A DNA stretch of 64,000 bases, from positions 1,736,001 to 1,800,000 of the forward strand of contig NZ_CP102096.1 of the NCBI RefSeq assembly GCF_024582835.1. The letters are read 5' to 3'. Made by a program: the position numbers and the translations under genes. Shown piece by piece: positions 30,452-41,762 of this stretch (positions within the stretch are counted from its first letter, which is position 1; each line of letters starts with the position of its first letter). The DNA comes from Vibrio japonicus (GTDB lineage Bacteria > Pseudomonadota > Gammaproteobacteria > Enterobacterales > Vibrionaceae). The notes beneath the pieces are model-generated. The model saw only the letters and a program-made list of their open reading frames with translations. It was not told the origin of the DNA and did not search any database.

Positions 30452-33400
30452 TTAAAGCGCTTCAATGAGCTCCTGAACTTCGCTCTTTGGTTTTTCAGTT
30501 TGACCAAAGCCACGCAAGCCAACAACATGTACGTGTTCGTGATCTTTAAACACTTTACGTACCAATTTATACGTTGTTCCCTTCTCAGGACTGATGTTTT
30601 CTGGAGCTGCGATCAGCAACTGCATGTCAAGACGGTCACATAACTCAAACAGCGTCGAGATTGACTTCGCGTCAAGACGTGCTGCTTCATCTAGGAACAA
30701 CAAGCGACACGGAACAATGTCTTTACTGCGTAAGCGGCGTGACTCTTCTTCCCAACTCTGAACAACCATCAATAGGATTGACTGACCCGTACCAATCGCT
30801 TCACCAGTTGAAAGTGCGCCAGACTCCGCTTGCAACCAGCCATCAGAACCACGGTTAACTTCAATGCTAAGTTCTAGGTAGTTACGGTAATCCAGTAACT
30901 CTTCACCCAGAATCTGTGGTGAACGTTGGCCCATGTCGATATGCGGATTCACACGTTGGAACAACTTCGCCATTGCTTCTGAGAAGGTGTAGCGGGTCGT
31001 TTCAAACAAGTCTTTATGCTGTTCTTGTTGAGCAGAAAGGCCGTGAAGCAAGATCTCGTGACTTTCACGAATCTTCACATTCAGACGAACACCTTTAACC
31101 TGACCAAATGCAATGTTAGACAGGCCTTGGTTTAGCATACGAATACGGTTCTGTTCACGCTGAATCGTTTTCTTAATGATGCTGGCCGCAGATTCAGAAC
31201 TGATCGCGAGACGGTTTTCACGCTGAGTCAGCTCTTCTGTTAGTCTCGCCAGCTCCACTTCCATCTCTTCAATCGCTTCAACCGGATCATCCGTACGGAT
31301 AATGTCTTGGCGAATACGCTCACGAAGATGCTGATAAACCGCAATATAGAACAGAACTTTACGTTCAGGGCGGGCATTATCTTCAGACAAACGCAGGGCA
31401 TCACGCAAATCATCGTTATCTGCAACGGCTAAACGCAATGCACCCAGTGATTTATCCGACATCGAACGCAGTTCATCAGCCGACATGTACGCTAACTCAC
31501 GTTTGTGCAAACGACGTTCAACATCGTTCTCACGCGCTAAACGAAGCACCAAGCACCATCCCGCTTTTGCGGCAATCACAAAGGTACGTAGTTCAACATA
31601 CTCTTTCTGAACTTTCTTCAGGCGCTTCGCCAGCCCCTTCATTTCAAGCTCTGTCGAGGTAATCGTACGTTCGTATTCGCTCTTACGGCTGCGTGACGTG
31701 TGCAAACGTTCTTGCAGCTCATCGCGACGACGCATCGCGCGCTCTTCTGCACCTTCATCCGCATTCACACCAAACTCTTGCAGTTCTTGCTTGAACTCTT
31801 GAACCGTTTCCAGTTTGGCTTGGTGAGAACTCTTCAATGACGCCAGCACTTGGTTGTACTGGTTCATTTGGCCCTGAGATTGTTTTAACTCTTCACGAGC
31901 ACGAGTACGCGCACGCTCCGCTTGAACCAGTTTCGATTTTAGCTGCTCGCTCAGCTCACTGCTCTTGTTAAGAAGATCGACAGAGTCTGAATACGCGAAG
32001 TAGTGACGACGCTCAACCAAATCAGACAGCGCGAAAATCTGCTTTTTCAGATCCTGTAGCTTTTGGTCTGCGGCTTTATATTCCGCTTCCAGTGCATCAA
32101 ACTGCTCTGGATCGGCTTCAAGTGCCGTCGCGACTTTTTCCAACTCAGCCACGGCTTTGCCGTGATTGTTTAGGAAAGTCTTAGCTTCCGATAGCTGAGC
32201 AATTTTCTCTTCAAGTTCATCAAAGCGAGCTTGAAGCGTCTCATCTTCAATCAGTGCCATGTGAGGCGCTAATTTATCTAAAGCTGAGAGTGCTTGTTTA
32301 CTGCTTTGTAGCTGTGAGCGTTGTTGCTGTTCTTTTGCATCCAGATCTGCCAGCAAACGAACCACTTGGTTGCGCTTTTCACGCTGGCCAGCCAACGCTT
32401 GTTCTGGGTCAGATTCAAACGCAACCTGAATATGTTTCGCGACAAAACTATTTAACGCTTGGTACAGACGCTGAAGCTTCTGCGAATCAAACGCGGCTTT
32501 AGCATGTTGCTCCACCACTTCATCACGCTCACCACGTAGTAGCTCTAGGCGTTGTTCACGCGCCGCGCGGCCGAAGAGAGGGATTTCAGGTAAACGAGAG
32601 TAACGCATTTGGCGATCGTTCATACGAACGCACACTGCGCCTTCTAGCTCTTCCGCATTGAACGAGCTATCGTCAAAGGCATCGACATCACCTTCGATGA
32701 TGTACAAATCCTCAGGACAGTCGTCCAGCTCCACCAGCTTCTCTTCGATACCAGACAGGTCAGAAACCACAATCGCGTGACGAGCCGGGCCGTACATCGC
32801 ACTGAAGTACGGTGCATCATCAATCGTGATATCGTCATAAATTTCAGACAGCAGAACACCACCAAGCGTATCTGCCAGTCCTTTGAGGCGTGGATCGTTT
32901 GAACCACCTGGAGACGCCAGACGCTCGATCTCACTTTCCAGTTGAGCGCGACGCTCAGCCAGCTTGTCTTTTGCGAGCGATTGATCTTTTTCTTGCTCAA
33001 GCACAACCTGCATGTGTGACATTACTGCTTGGCTGTCATACAGATCAGCACCGCTTTGCTCACGTAGCTTTTCTAGGGCGTCGTTCGCGGCAATCCAAGT
33101 CGGTGCAATTGCTTCTAGCTTACGAATCTCAGCGGCAGAATCTTGTTCAATACGACGTTGTTCGCTGCGCTCTTCACGAATGTCCTCTTGAGCCATTTCC
33201 AAAGACTCAATCTGCATCGCGTGGCGTTCGCGTTCTTGCTCAAAAGCAATTTCATCCGTCAGCTCGACATGGTGCTGTTTACGGTAACCATCCACTAACT
33301 CGCGCGCTTGACGCTGTTGGTTTAGGCTGCGTTCCAAATCACGATGCTGCGCGCGCCATTGCTGCTCATTTTGCGCCACTTGTTCCGCGTTGCGTGCTTT

Positions 33401-34909
33401 TTGTAACGCTTCTTTCGCATGGCTAGCAGCATCTTTGCGCTCTACCTGTCCGACGATGCTTTTCACTAACATCAGTGCGGTTTCAAACTGCTTCGCAGCC
33501 GCCGAAGACATATCCAATTTGTGCTTAACTGAAAGCAACGTATTGGTATTGTCTGACTCTTGCTGCTTTAACTCGGCAACCAGTGCCTGTGCACCTTCAG
33601 CGGTTAAGCTTTCGTCATCCAGTAGCTGTTTGGCTTTATCTAGCGCTTGTACCGCTTGTTGATATTGCAGCGCTCGTGTTTGCTGAACATCTAACGCTTG
33701 TTGGTAATCCGCCAGCTGAGTTTTCAGGCTATCCACTTCTTCTTCAGAAACGGTGGCCTGCTCTTCCGCCATCAAAACACGTTCTTGCGCTTCTTCAACC
33801 ACCATCATCTGCTCTTCAAGGCGCTCACTGAGCTCCTCAAGGTCTTCCTGATAGCGGGCAATTTTTTCTTGTTGGCGCAACGCGTTTTGCACAAGCTGAA
33901 GATGGTCAGAGGCGGCTTGGTAGTCTTGCTCTAAGGCAGACTCTGATTCAACCAATAGCTCCAACTCTTCCTGAACACAGTTAAGTAAGTTGTTTTGCTC
34001 TACCAATGTCTCGCGAGAGCCAAACAACTCAGAACGAAATGCCAGTGTTTGCTCTAACTTATTGCGACGATCGTTCGCATGGCGCATGTAATCAGCGGCC
34101 ACATAGTTTGTCGACTCGGTGATCAGGTGTTTGAATAAGTCACGGTCAGCCTGAGTGGTTTTGATTGCTTCCAGCGTCATGCGGTTTTCACGCAGCGCCG
34201 ATTCCATATCTTGGAATGCTTTCTTTACCCCGCCATTTTGAGGCAGAAGGTAATCACGCAGAGAACGTGTAATCGCGCTTGAAATACCACCGTACAGGGA
34301 CGCTTCGATCAAACGATAGAATTTTGAACGGTCGCTTGAGTTGCGTAGTTTCTTTGGTACAACGCCAAACTCAAACATTTGCGCGTGATATTCGACGATA
34401 GAAGAAAACGCTTTGAACTGAACGCCTTCATACTGCGCAATAGACTCTTTGACTTCGTTAATCTGACGTACGCGAGCCTGTGTTGCCGACACACTTTCAA
34501 TCAGTACATCCGTCGGTTTCACATCGCTTGGTAAGCCCTGAATCACGAAAGGTTTAATGTCCACCTTCTTGTCACGACCAGCAACTTGCTGCAACTTCAC
34601 TGCAAACAATAGACGCTGGTTGCGAGAGTTCACTACGTCTAGCGCGGCATAACATGCGCCTGGTTGTAGTTTACCGTACAGACCTTTATCGCGTGACGAC
34701 TGATTACTGCCCGCTTCTGTGGTGTTACGGAAGTGCAATAAGGTTTGGTCGGGAATCAAAGCGGTAATGAACGCCGCCATCGTGGTTGACTTACCAGCAC
34801 CGTTACCACCCGAAAGTGTTGTTACTAAACCATCGATATCAAAGGTACGAGCAAAGAAGCCGTTCCAGTTAACCATGGTCAGCGATTGATATTTACCACG
34901 TTCAATCAT
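30452..34909 (-). CDS. mukB: MukB, SMC-like chromosome condensin
   Basis: MukB is the structural-maintenance ATPase of the MukBEF condensin used in place of Smc. The 1485-aa product has Walker A GGNGAGKS at residues 34-41, two long coiled coils flanking a hinge in the middle, and the C-terminal head with signature [11 protein letters not shown] and Walker [13 protein letters not shown]. Its start overlaps the mukE stop by four bases (ATGA). It is last of the cmoM-mukF-mukE-mukB operon. Confidence 0.98.
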   Translation of the reverse strand: MIERGKYQSLTMVNWNGFFARTFDIDGLVTTLSGGNGAGKSTTMAAFITALIPDQTLLHFRNTTEAGSNQSSRDKGLYGKLQPGACYAALDVVNSRNQRLLFAVKLQQVAGRDKKVDIKPFVIQGLPSDVKPTDVLIESVSATQARVRQINEVKESIAQYEGVQFKAFSSIVEYHAQMFEFGVVPKKLRNSSDRSKFYRLIEASLYGGISSAITRSLRDYLLPQNGGVKKAFQDMESALRENRMTLEAIKTTQADRDLFKHLITESTNYVAADYMRHANDRRNKLEQTLAFRSELFGSRETLVEQNNLLNCVQEELELLVESESALEQDYQAASDHLQLVQNALRQQEKIARYQEDLEELSERLEEQMMVVEEAQERVLMAEEQATVSEEEVDSLKTQLADYQQALDVQQTRALQYQQAVQALDKAKQLLDDESLTAEGAQALVAELKQQESDNTNTLLSVKHKLDMSSAAAKQFETALMLVKSIVGQVERKDAASHAKEALQKARNAEQVAQNEQQWRAQHRDLERSLNQQRQARELVDGYRKQHHVELTDEIAFEQERERHAMQIESLEMAQEDIREERSEQRRIEQDSAAEIRKLEAIAPTWIAANDALEKLREQSGADLYDSQAVMSHMQVVLEQEKDQSLAKDKLAERRAQLESEIERLASPGGSNDPRLKGLADTLGGVLLSEIYDDITIDDAPYFSAMYGPARHAIVVSDLSGIEEKLVELDDCPEDLYIIEGDVDAFDDSSFNAEELEGAVCVRMNDRQMRYSRLPEIPLFGRAAREQRLELLRGERDEVVEQHAKAAFDSQKLQRLYQALNSFVAKHIQVAFESDPEQALAGQREKRNQVVRLLADLDAKEQQQRSQLQSSKQALSALDKLAPHMALIEDETLQARFDELEEKIAQLSEAKTFLNNHGKAVAELEKVATALEADPEQFDALEAEYKAADQKLQDLKKQIFALSDLVERRHYFAYSDSVDLLNKSSELSEQLKSKLVQAERARTRAREELKQSQGQMNQYNQVLASLKSSHQAKLETVQEFKQELQEFGVNADEGAEERAMRRRDELQERLHTSRSRKSEYERTITSTELEMKGLAKRLKKVQKEYVELRTFVIAAKAGWCLVLRLARENDVERRLHKRELAYMSADELRSMSDKSLGALRLAVADNDDLRDALRLSEDNARPERKVLFYIAVYQHLRERIRQDIIRTDDPVEAIEEMEVELARLTEELTQRENRLAISSESAASIIKKTIQREQNRIRMLNQGLSNIAFGQVKGVRLNVKIRESHEILLHGLSAQQEQHKDLFETTRYTFSEAMAKLFQRVNPHIDMGQRSPQILGEELLDYRNYLELSIEVNRGSDGWLQAESGALSTGEAIGTGQSILLMVVQSWEEESRRLRSKDIVPCRLLFLDEAARLDAKSISTLFELCDRLDMQLLIAAPENISPEKGTTYKLVRKVFKDHEHVHVVGLRGFGQTEKPKSEVQELIEAL

Positions 34910-35631
34910 GCTTCACTTTCTCCAAATGTTTCTTCTTGCTCGTTATCGTCATCGGCCTCTTCAATCAGCAAACTGCCTTGGCTCGGCTCTTTGGTGTGGA
35001 CTACAGCTTCGCCATCGCGGATCAAACGAATTTGAGCTTCTCGCATATCGTCACCCACACGAACGTCAGCACCGAAGCGGAAAACAGACTCGCTGATACT
35101 AAACTTGCCTGTCTCACCAATATTGATGATCATACCAAGACGACGCAGGCGACGAAGTGATGTACGCACTTTCTCAAACAGCTTTTCTTTATCAAGGTCT
35201 GAACCACTAGCGCGGTTAGTCGCCAGCTTCATGAGTTTTTTCTCATCCGCTAACGCGAGTAACTCTTCGTACAGTTCTTGGTTGGTAAAAATACCTTCAT
35301 GCGCCAAGCGCTCTGGGCTCAAGTAAAGGAAACACAATACCTTACCTACCAGCATATCGAGTTCTGACAGTACACTGCGGCCAATAAGCGACGTAGAGCG
35401 TGGACGAAGGTAAAAGAAACCTTCCGGCGCTTTCACTAATTCAGTGTTGTAGCGTTGGTAGAAGGAAGAGAGTTCCACTTCAAAGTCAGATAACAACGCG
35501 TGGTTGTCTAAGTCTTCACTTGAAATATGACGCCCTGCACGCAGCATGCTATCTAACGCTGGGAACAGAGGATTCGAAATTGCTTTTACCAGATTTTCTG
35601 GCATGTATTCATTAGTATCGGTCGATGACAT
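34906..35631 (-). CDS. mukE: MukE, condensin subunit
   Basis: MukE bridges MukF and the MukB heads. I use the ATG at 35631 ([14 protein letters not shown]..., 241 aa), which matches the family start. The open frame reaches a TTG at 35652 without added support. Winged-helix segments and the conserved [22 protein letters not shown] and [10 protein letters not shown] blocks are present, followed by an acidic tail. The gene overlaps both mukF (by about 20 bases) and mukB. Confidence 0.97.
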   Translation of the reverse strand: MSSTDTNEYMPENLVKAISNPLFPALDSMLRAGRHISSEDLDNHALLSDFEVELSSFYQRYNTELVKAPEGFFYLRPRSTSLIGRSVLSELDMLVGKVLCFLYLSPERLAHEGIFTNQELYEELLALADEKKLMKLATNRASGSDLDKEKLFEKVRTSLRRLRRLGMIINIGETGKFSISESVFRFGADVRVGDDMREAQIRLIRDGEAVVHTKEPSQGSLLIEEADDDNEQEETFGESEA

Positions 35632-36949
35632 TTGCTTGTACCTTTGCCCCAAAATCGTTAATCGCTTGCCAGTCTGGTTGAATTGCTTGGTAATCCGATT
35701 CCGAATAACCTAAGCGAACCGCCTGATCGACGACAATGCGGGCTAAATCAAAGTGATGAGTGCGTGGGTGCTGAACCAGATAATCTCGCAACACAATTCC
35801 AAGGTCGATTGGCGTACCTTGATCTTTATGCACTCGAAGCATGTCTGCTATGCGTTCTGACAGCTCATCGTTGACTTGTTGAAACTCTTCGTATTCCACT
35901 TCCATCGGAACTTGTCCGGTGACTTCATCATCTCTTAGCACCAAAGCTTCATCACGAAGATCAGAGAGCCTTTCTGCATCTGCAAATGTGAGATACCAAG
36001 GCATATCGAAGTAATCTTTTATGGATTGGCGCAAACGAGAACTGAAGGCGCGGTTCTTATCCATATCAATCGCAGTACGAATAAACTTATGGACGTGACG
36101 GTCGTAACCTATCCAAAGATCAATCGCTTGCTGACCCCAACTCGTGATGCGATCCAACTTCATTTGCAAGCCAAACAAGGCTTCTTCTATGAACTCAAGT
36201 TCGTCGTCACCATAGACGATCTCTTGGATGTCGAGGATTTGAGTTTGAAGCTCATCACTTGCTGCCTGCAACGTATCTTGCAGCTCTTTTAGTGTGGTGG
36301 ACGTTTCAGTCAACAGTGCTTCACAGTTGTTAATTGCATCACGCCAATCTTTGTTTAGCAGGTCTGCAATTTGCTGTTTCACCGACTGTTGTTGCTCGTC
36401 CATCACGCGCTGATTAAGATCAATTTGGTCGAAAATTTCCCCTACAGAATATTTAAGTACCCCGTAAACGTTTTTCTTCCAATGGCCTGGCGTCCCGCCT
36501 TTCTGAGCGGCTTCAATAGCTTTTGCCATTTCACCAGCAACCATAGACAACTGAATCGACAGTCGTAATTTAGAAAATTCTCGGTGACGAACGTAGTAGT
36601 CAGTAATACCGATTGCCAGAGGCGACAATCGATAAATACTCGCGCCATCGGTGATCTCGCTGGTAAAGCGACTGATCAGACGCTGTTTCACCAATTCGTT
36701 GATGGCATTGTTCGCACGGAAAGCAGACGCTTCCCCTGTATCTTCAAATAGCCGAGTGACGATAGTGAATGCATCGTGCAGCTCACCTTCACCCAATTCT
36801 TCATCAAACCTTTCGTTGCTAAGTACGGCAATTGCGATCAAAAAAGCTAATCGTTCAGTCGTCAGGTTCAATGAGAAATCGTGCTGCTTCACCCAGCTTA
36901 CCAATTCATCGATTGGTTGCTCTGCAGCATTGAGAGTCATCTCACTCAT
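35612..36949 (-). CDS. mukF: MukF, kleisin of the MukBEF condensin
   Basis: MukF is the kleisin that dimerises through an N-terminal winged-helix domain and links MukB heads with MukE. The 445-aa product is full length: winged helix at about residues 1-115, a long helical middle ([20 protein letters not shown] region), and a C-terminal domain that contacts the MukB cap. It starts two bases after the cmoM stop and overlaps mukE. Confidence 0.98.
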   Translation of the reverse strand: MSEMTLNAAEQPIDELVSWVKQHDFSLNLTTERLAFLIAIAVLSNERFDEELGEGELHDAFTIVTRLFEDTGEASAFRANNAINELVKQRLISRFTSEITDGASIYRLSPLAIGITDYYVRHREFSKLRLSIQLSMVAGEMAKAIEAAQKGGTPGHWKKNVYGVLKYSVGEIFDQIDLNQRVMDEQQQSVKQQIADLLNKDWRDAINNCEALLTETSTTLKELQDTLQAASDELQTQILDIQEIVYGDDELEFIEEALFGLQMKLDRITSWGQQAIDLWIGYDRHVHKFIRTAIDMDKNRAFSSRLRQSIKDYFDMPWYLTFADAERLSDLRDEALVLRDDEVTGQVPMEVEYEEFQQVNDELSERIADMLRVHKDQGTPIDLGIVLRDYLVQHPRTHHFDLARIVVDQAVRLGYSESDYQAIQPDWQAINDFGAKVQANVIDRY

Positions 36950-36951
36950 TG

Positions 36952-37743
36952 TTATTCCTGTTTTTCTTTCTTTTTAGCCCACACATGAATGTAACGGCCT
37001 AATGAGAGGTATGGCTCTTGGCGACAAAGTTGCTTTTCGAGTGCCAACACATCTTCATACTGGTAATCGCCTGTGTATTGCATATTTCCAATGTAATCAC
37101 TAAAACAGCGGATACCTGATTTACCGCAGATTTCAAAGCCTGCGTCTTCTATCCATTGGTAGACGTCTTCAGGCTTTAAGCCTTTCTGTGGCTGTAATTT
37201 AAATCTTTTTCGATGCGGCATTCCTTCCAAAACATGAGGAATGTTTCCACATACGACATTTTTGTATACCAGTCCGTGGTGGTTATAAAACATCACTGAT
37301 GCTGCGCCACCTGGTTTTACCTGCTTTAATAATGTTTCTAAAGCCGATTTCGGATCCGCTAACCACTCCATAACGGCATGGAACATCACGACATCGACCT
37401 GTTCACTCAGATGCCGTTCGATATCTTGGACAGGCGCGTGAATCAGGCGATACTGCTCAAGCAAACCGTTTTTTTCAATATCCTGTTCTGCTAGCTGCAA
37501 CATTTCCGAAGATAGATCACATAACGAGATATGGTGTCCGAGCTTGGCAAGCTTTTGTGACATTTGTGCTAAACCACCACCTGCGTCTAGCACGCTCAGT
37601 GATTGCTCTGACCCACCCGTCATGTCTAATAATTGCTCTAAATCTTCCCAAACAATGACTTGCCGTATCTCGCCTTTGTCAGAGCCATATATGTTTTTTA
37701 CAAATTTGTGGGCAATATCGTCGAAATTGCGGTCTTCAGTCAC
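36952..37743 (-). CDS. cmoM: CmoM, tRNA 5-carboxymethoxyuridine methyltransferase
   Basis: CmoM (formerly SmtA) methylates cmo5U at tRNA position 34 to mcmo5U. The 263-aa product starts with [20 protein letters not shown], the family N-terminus, and has the SAM motif [16 protein letters not shown] at about residues 46-61. The start is a GTG at 37743. It heads the muk operon, as in E. coli. CmoA and CmoB, which make its substrate, are encoded at 25-27 kb. Confidence 0.95.
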   Translation of the reverse strand: MTEDRNFDDIAHKFVKNIYGSDKGEIRQVIVWEDLEQLLDMTGGSEQSLSVLDAGGGLAQMSQKLAKLGHHISLCDLSSEMLQLAEQDIEKNGLLEQYRLIHAPVQDIERHLSEQVDVVMFHAVMEWLADPKSALETLLKQVKPGGAASVMFYNHHGLVYKNVVCGNIPHVLEGMPHRKRFKLQPQKGLKPEDVYQWIEDAGFEICGKSGIRCFSDYIGNMQYTGDYQYEDVLALEKQLCRQEPYLSLGRYIHVWAKKKEKQE

Positions 37744-37856
37744 AGCAGCTTAAGGTATTATGTCGAATCGTGCTGCTATTCTGTCACAAGAAAAGCAGGA
37801 ATAAAGAGGGTTTCTCTTAAAAAATAATCAACTGATGTTTTTTCGGACTATTTAGT

Positions 37857-38654
37857 ATGTTTGAGCTGAAAAAAGTGGTCTCTTCACTCCTTATGCCATT
37901 ACCTGCAATGCTGATCATCGGCATTGTCGGATTAATGTTAATCATGTTCACTAGGAATCAAAAGACCGGCTGTTTTGTTGTCCTGTTTTCGTTCATCGGT
38001 ATTTTTCTCATCGCCTTTCAGCCCGTCTCTTCAAGACTCCTGATGCCACTTGAACGTCAATACACCGCGTTTTTCCCTGTGGACGAATCGATAGATTACG
38101 TGATGGTGCTTGGTAGCGGCCACGTTGTCGATGATGAAATGCCTCCAACTTCACAGCTAAGCCGCGCAGGGCTAATGCGCTTGGCCGAGGGGATTCGTGT
38201 TATGCGCCTATATCCGGGGGCAAAACTCATTCTCTCCGGCTACGCTGGGGGGGCAGAAGTTAGCAATGCTCGTATGATGGGTCAGGTTGCGTTAGAACTG
38301 GGGGTCGCTAAATCGGACATTATTCTTCTCGAAACAGCAAAAGACACTTGGGAAGAAGCTCGCCAAGCCGCCGCATTTGTTAGCTATAAAAAGCTCGTAT
38401 TGGTGACGTCAGCGAGTCATATGGAGCGAGCTCTTAATGAGTTTCACGCTGCTGGGTTAGATCCTTACCCAGCACCAACAAACTATCTCGCGTTTCAAAA
38501 TGTCACTCAGGCTTGGGAGAAGTACACACCTAAAGCCAAGTACTTAGAGCAAACTGAGCGCTACTGGCATGAAACACTTGGCCGTATCTGGCAATCACTT
38601 CGTGATTGGGTATCTACCCCAGAAAAGCCTTTAGCGACGGAAAACGAAGGATAA
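37857..38654 (+). CDS. elyC: ElyC/YcbC envelope biogenesis factor (DUF218)
   Basis: A 265-aa membrane protein with two N-terminal hydrophobic segments (about residues 10-30 and 38-58) and a DUF218 domain containing VMVLGSGHVVDD, LSGYAGGAEVSNA and LVTSASHMERAL. ElyC in E. coli supports peptidoglycan and lipid-carrier metabolism at low temperature. Its position divergent from cmoM-mukFEB matches ycbC in E. coli. It is convergent with torR across a shared terminator. Confidence 0.9.
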   Translation: MFELKKVVSSLLMPLPAMLIIGIVGLMLIMFTRNQKTGCFVVLFSFIGIFLIAFQPVSSRLLMPLERQYTAFFPVDESIDYVMVLGSGHVVDDEMPPTSQLSRAGLMRLAEGIRVMRLYPGAKLILSGYAGGAEVSNARMMGQVALELGVAKSDIILLETAKDTWEEARQAAAFVSYKKLVLVTSASHMERALNEFHAAGLDPYPAPTNYLAFQNVTQAWEKYTPKAKYLEQTERYWHETLGRIWQSLRDWVSTPEKPLATENEG

Positions 38655-38685
38655 AAAATACCGAGGTGAAAGCCTCGGTATTTTT
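38654..38685. terminator. Bidirectional terminator between elyC and torR
   Basis: A 13-bp stem (AAAAATACCGAGG with its complement) with a 6-base loop and T run. It ends elyC on the plus strand and torR on the minus strand. Confidence 0.93.
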
Positions 38686-38695
38686 TTATTGAGTT

Positions 38696-39424
38696 TTAGT
38701 CTCCGGCGAACATGTACCCTTCACCGTGAACCGTAACAAAGATTTGTGGATTCTTAGGATCAAACTCCATCTTAGCGCGCATGCGGCGAATCAAAACATC
38801 GATTGTGCGATCGTTAGGCGCGTCCACCCGGTGGCTGATCATGTTTAAAATACGTTCTCGGCTTAACACCTGCTTAGGGTGTGAAGACAAAGCAACCAGC
38901 AATTCATACTCCGCTTTAGTCAATTTGACTGGCTCACCGGCATGACTTAACGCGCGTCGCTGTATGTCGAAAGTCCACTCACCGAAACGAACCACATGCT
39001 CATCTTGCTTAGTTTGAACCGTAGAGCCTGAAGCATTGCGCGTATTGGAAATTCGCCACAATAGGTTTTTTACGCGAACCAAAAGTTCTCTAAGCTCAAA
39101 CGGCTTCGTGACGTAATCATCGGCTCCCATTTCCAAACCAACAATTTTATCGATGCTATCCGTGCGTCCTGTTACCAGGATAATCCCAATGTCTGATTTA
39201 CTGCGAAGTTCACGAGTGAGCATCAAGCCATCTTCACCTGGGAGATTGATATCTAGCATCACCAAATCTATCGCATTATTTTCTATGGCATTATTTTGTA
39301 GCGATTCGCGCATTTCCTCACCGCTTTGGGCCTCACTCACCTGGTAACCTTCATTCTGAAAATACCCAACGAGCTTGCTGCGAGTGACTGCGTCATCTTC
39401 TACAACTAGTACGTGATAACTCAT
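38696..39424 (-). CDS. torR: TorR, response regulator of TMAO respiration
   Basis: An OmpR-family response regulator of 242 aa. The receiver domain has the acidic pocket (VEDD) and phospho-acceptor Asp in MLDINLPGEDGLMLTREL, then the highly TorR-like GIILVTGRTDSIDKIVGLEMGADDYVTKPFELRELLVRVKNLLWR. The DNA-binding winged helix follows (KLTKAEYELLVAL, DRTIDVLIRRMRAK, HGEGYMFAGD). I prefer TorR over ArcA because this central segment matches TorR closely and torD lies next door. The cognate sensor TorS and the binding protein TorT are not in the window. Confidence 0.92.
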   Translation of the reverse strand: MSYHVLVVEDDAVTRSKLVGYFQNEGYQVSEAQSGEEMRESLQNNAIENNAIDLVMLDINLPGEDGLMLTRELRSKSDIGIILVTGRTDSIDKIVGLEMGADDYVTKPFELRELLVRVKNLLWRISNTRNASGSTVQTKQDEHVVRFGEWTFDIQRRALSHAGEPVKLTKAEYELLVALSSHPKQVLSRERILNMISHRVDAPNDRTIDVLIRRMRAKMEFDPKNPQIFVTVHGEGYMFAGD

Positions 39425-39660
39425 TTACACCACTTATTTGCTTTGGTCTTCATATTGATCTGTATTCTATTCATAACTAGTAACATTTCTAGTATTTGTC
39501 ACTTTAAATTTACGAAAGATGGTTTTTTATTGATTCAAAACAAAACCCGCTTACCTGTTTACTATCCTTAATATTTAGACTTAAATCGACATAATCACCA
39601 TTACCGCTGTTCATTTTTATTATGTAGACTACCTGGCAGTTATCTTAGGAGTCTCAGCTA
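39425..39660. promoter_or_regulatory. torR / torD divergent region with candidate TorR boxes
   Basis: On the plus strand, decamers resembling the E. coli TorR box CTGTTCATAT occur at 39446-39455 (8 of 10), 39467-39476 (8 of 10; exactly 21 bases from the first) and 39607-39616 (CTGTTCATTT, 9 of 10). The last lies about 45 bases before the torD ATG. AGGAG lies seven bases before torD. Confidence 0.5.
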
Positions 39661-40311
39661 ATGCAAGAAATCAAAGCATTCAATGAAAAACGCGCGGAAA
39701 TCTACTGGTGGCTGTCTAGCCTTTTGGCAAGAGAGTTAACGCAAGAGAGTCTGGAGCAATATCATTCAGTAGAAATTCGTTCTTTCCTGTCAGGACTTGG
39801 CGAAAATGAGTCGCTGAAACCTGCTGTTACAAAAGTCGTGGATTCCCTAAATCGTCTTTTAGACAGAGAAGACGCACAGCTAGAGCTTGCTGCTGACTTT
39901 TGCGATCTCTTTTTAAAATCAGACAGAGATTCCGCACTTCCTTATGCCTCTATTTACATTGGAAAATCCGGTCTTTTGAACGATAAGCCAGCAAAAGAGA
40001 TGGAAGATTTAATGCGCTCCTACGATATTGAAGTGGACAAGAGCCTGAATGAACCTGCTGATCACATCGCAATTGAATTGGACTTTTTAGGCAACTTAAT
40101 CATACTTTCCAACAAGTTAGAGAAAGAGCATGAATTAGATAACGCCCTAACCGAGCAAGCACAGCTTATCCACCAGCATCTATTAAGCTGGACACCTCAG
40201 TTTTCCCAAAAGTGCCAGTCTTTGGATAAATTTGGCTTCTACGCGTCTATCGTACAATTACTTGTTTCCTTCCTAGAATTAGATTGCCGCTACCTACAAG
40301 GTAAAGAATAA
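39661..40311 (+). CDS. torD: TorD, TorA-specific maturation chaperone
   Basis: TorD binds the TorA signal peptide and apo-enzyme during molybdenum-cofactor insertion and before Tat export. The 216-aa all-helical product carries family blocks such as [16 protein letters not shown] at residues 13-28, [16 protein letters not shown], and [16 protein letters not shown] near residues 136-151. It is divergent from torR and 27 kb from torA, although in many bacteria torD closes the torCAD operon. Confidence 0.95.
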   Translation: MQEIKAFNEKRAEIYWWLSSLLARELTQESLEQYHSVEIRSFLSGLGENESLKPAVTKVVDSLNRLLDREDAQLELAADFCDLFLKSDRDSALPYASIYIGKSGLLNDKPAKEMEDLMRSYDIEVDKSLNEPADHIAIELDFLGNLIILSNKLEKEHELDNALTEQAQLIHQHLLSWTPQFSQKCQSLDKFGFYASIVQLLVSFLELDCRYLQGKE

Positions 40312-40344
40312 AGGCGATTCTGTTTTTGTAGGTTTCTCCCTGAT

Positions 40345-40409
40345 ACGCAAACCTTTTATTTGCTCTTAAAAGGTTTGCAGTCTAAAATTGTGTCCGCAAA
40401 CGATAACAA
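40345..40409 (+). promoter_or_regulatory. Candidate PurR operators upstream of purR
   Basis: Against the E. coli PurR consensus ANGCAANCGNTTNCNT (11 fixed positions), the sequence at 40345-40360 matches 9 and that at 40394-40409 matches 8. They lie 117-181 bases before the purR start. E. coli purR is autoregulated, so this is plausible, but the first site overlaps a hairpin. Confidence 0.35.
40347..40378. repeat. 12-bp perfect inverted repeat after torD
   Basis: GCAAACCTTTTA (40347-40358) and its exact complement (40367-40378) around an 8-base loop. No T run follows, so it is not a classical intrinsic terminator. The left arm overlaps a PurR-box-like sequence. Confidence 0.6.
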
Positions 40410-40525
40410 TGATCGAAATGAATACAAACCGCTAACAAAGCGGTTTTTGTGTTTCTGATACTTTCTGCCAAATTATTCTAAACTTGAATATACTTCTGTG
40501 GCAGTAATCGACAGGACAGAACTTT

Positions 40526-41533
40526 ATGGCCACTATTAAAGACGTTGCCCGCTTAGCCGGTGTGTCAACAACAACGGTTTCACATGTAATTAATAAAACA
40601 CGCTTTGTTGCTGAAGCTACTCAAGAAAAAGTAATGGAAGCAGTCAAAGAGCTTAATTACGCGCCTAGTGCGGTTGCTCGTAGCTTAAAATGCAACACGA
40701 CTCGTACCATTGGCATGCTGGTGACTCAGTCAACAAACTTATTCTTCTCAGAAGTGATCGATGGCGTTGAAAGCTATTGTTACCGTCAAGGCTACACGCT
40801 GATCCTGTGTAATACGGGCGGCATCTACGAAAAGCAACGTGACTACATCCGCATGCTGGCTGAAAAACGCGTCGATGGCATTCTTGTTATGTGTTCTGAT
40901 CTTACTGAAGAACTCAGCGAAATGCTTGAGCGTCACAAAGATATTCCAAAAGTCATCATGGATTGGGGTCCGGAAAGCTCTCAGGCTGACAAGATCATCG
41001 ATAATTCAGAAGAAGGTGGCTACCTAGCAACGAAATACTTGATCGACCACGGTCACACGGATATTGCGTGCCTAAGTGGACATTTTGAAAAGTTAGCGTG
41101 CCAAGAGCGTATTGCTGGTTATCGACGCGCAATGAGTGAAGCGAATCTCAACGTTGAAGAAGATTGGATACTGGAAGGTAACTTCGAATGTGATACCGCA
41201 GTACTGGCAGCGGATAAAATCGCAGCAATGGACAAAAAACCTACGGCAGTGTTTTGTTTCAACGATACGATGGCACTTGGCCTAATGAGCAGACTGCAGC
41301 AAAAAGGGATCCGTATTCCCGAAGACATGTCTGTTATTGGTTACGACAACATAGAACTGGCTGAATATTTCTCTCCTCCGTTAACCACCGTACACCAACC
41401 AAAGCGCCGTGTAGGTAAAAATGCTTTCGAAATTCTGTTAGAGCGCATCAAAGACAAAGAACACGAAAAACGCGTTTTTGAAATGCATCCAGAAATCGTT
41501 GAACGATGCACCGTGCAAAATCTGAATAAATAA
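40526..41533 (+). CDS. purR: PurR, purine repressor (LacI family)
   Basis: A 335-aa LacI/GalR-family regulator with the N-terminal HTH ([23 protein letters not shown]) and hinge helix (AVARSLK), then a periplasmic-binding-like domain. The match to PurR is close in the HTH, where the [19 protein letters not shown] segment is typical, and in [16 protein letters not shown]. PurR with hypoxanthine or guanine represses purine synthesis genes. It lies between torD and riboswitch-tfoY, as in Vibrio cholerae. Confidence 0.95.
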   Translation: MATIKDVARLAGVSTTTVSHVINKTRFVAEATQEKVMEAVKELNYAPSAVARSLKCNTTRTIGMLVTQSTNLFFSEVIDGVESYCYRQGYTLILCNTGGIYEKQRDYIRMLAEKRVDGILVMCSDLTEELSEMLERHKDIPKVIMDWGPESSQADKIIDNSEEGGYLATKYLIDHGHTDIACLSGHFEKLACQERIAGYRRAMSEANLNVEEDWILEGNFECDTAVLAADKIAAMDKKPTAVFCFNDTMALGLMSRLQQKGIRIPEDMSVIGYDNIELAEYFSPPLTTVHQPKRRVGKNAFEILLERIKDKEHEKRVFEMHPEIVERCTVQNLNK

Positions 41534-41538
41534 CCTTT

Positions 41539-41580
41539 TTGTGCATTTAACCCTTTGATTGATGGTGGTTAAATGCACAA
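41539..41580 (+). terminator. 14-bp inverted repeat after purR
   Basis: TTGTGCATTTAACC (41539-41552) and its complement (41567-41580) form a perfect 14-bp stem with a 14-base loop, 5 bases past the purR stop. There is no following T run. It may act as an RNA 3'-end stabiliser or Rho-linked terminator. Confidence 0.55.
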
Positions 41581-41675
41581 CTACCTAATCACCTCGGAAC
41601 TAAGATCACATTTAGCTCATCTCCCCATGATAATTTGAACGATTTTTATTTATCCTCTGAAAGTTCGATTAGAGC

Positions 41676-41762
41676 CACGCACAGGGCAAACTACTCTGAA
41701 AAGATAGGACGCAAAGCCACCGGCCTAAGTATGTATATGTATGGTAGCGGGGTTGCCGATGG
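41676..41762 (+). ncRNA. Cyclic-di-GMP riboswitch (GEMM-I) in the tfoY leader
   Basis: The sequence contains all GEMM-I landmarks in order: CACGCACAGGGCAAAC, a P2 arm closed by TCT-GAAA-AGA with a GNRA tetraloop, GGACGCAAAGCC, CGGCCTAA, a variable P3 arm, and GGTAGCGGGGTTGCCGATGG. It aligns with the V. cholerae Vc2 riboswitch, which also precedes tfoY. The aptamer is about 200 bases upstream of the tfoY start codon, and the expression platform in between is not obvious. An open frame running through it (41635-41874) is spurious. Confidence 0.97.

Noticed and set aside
32890..33426. 178-codon plus-strand open frame
   Set aside because: It is antisense to the mukB coiled coil; composition is unlike a real protein and there is no ribosome site.
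38696..39424. ArcA as the identity of the response regulator
   Set aside because: The receiver region from GIILVTGR to VKNLLWR follows TorR rather than ArcA, and torD is adjacent.
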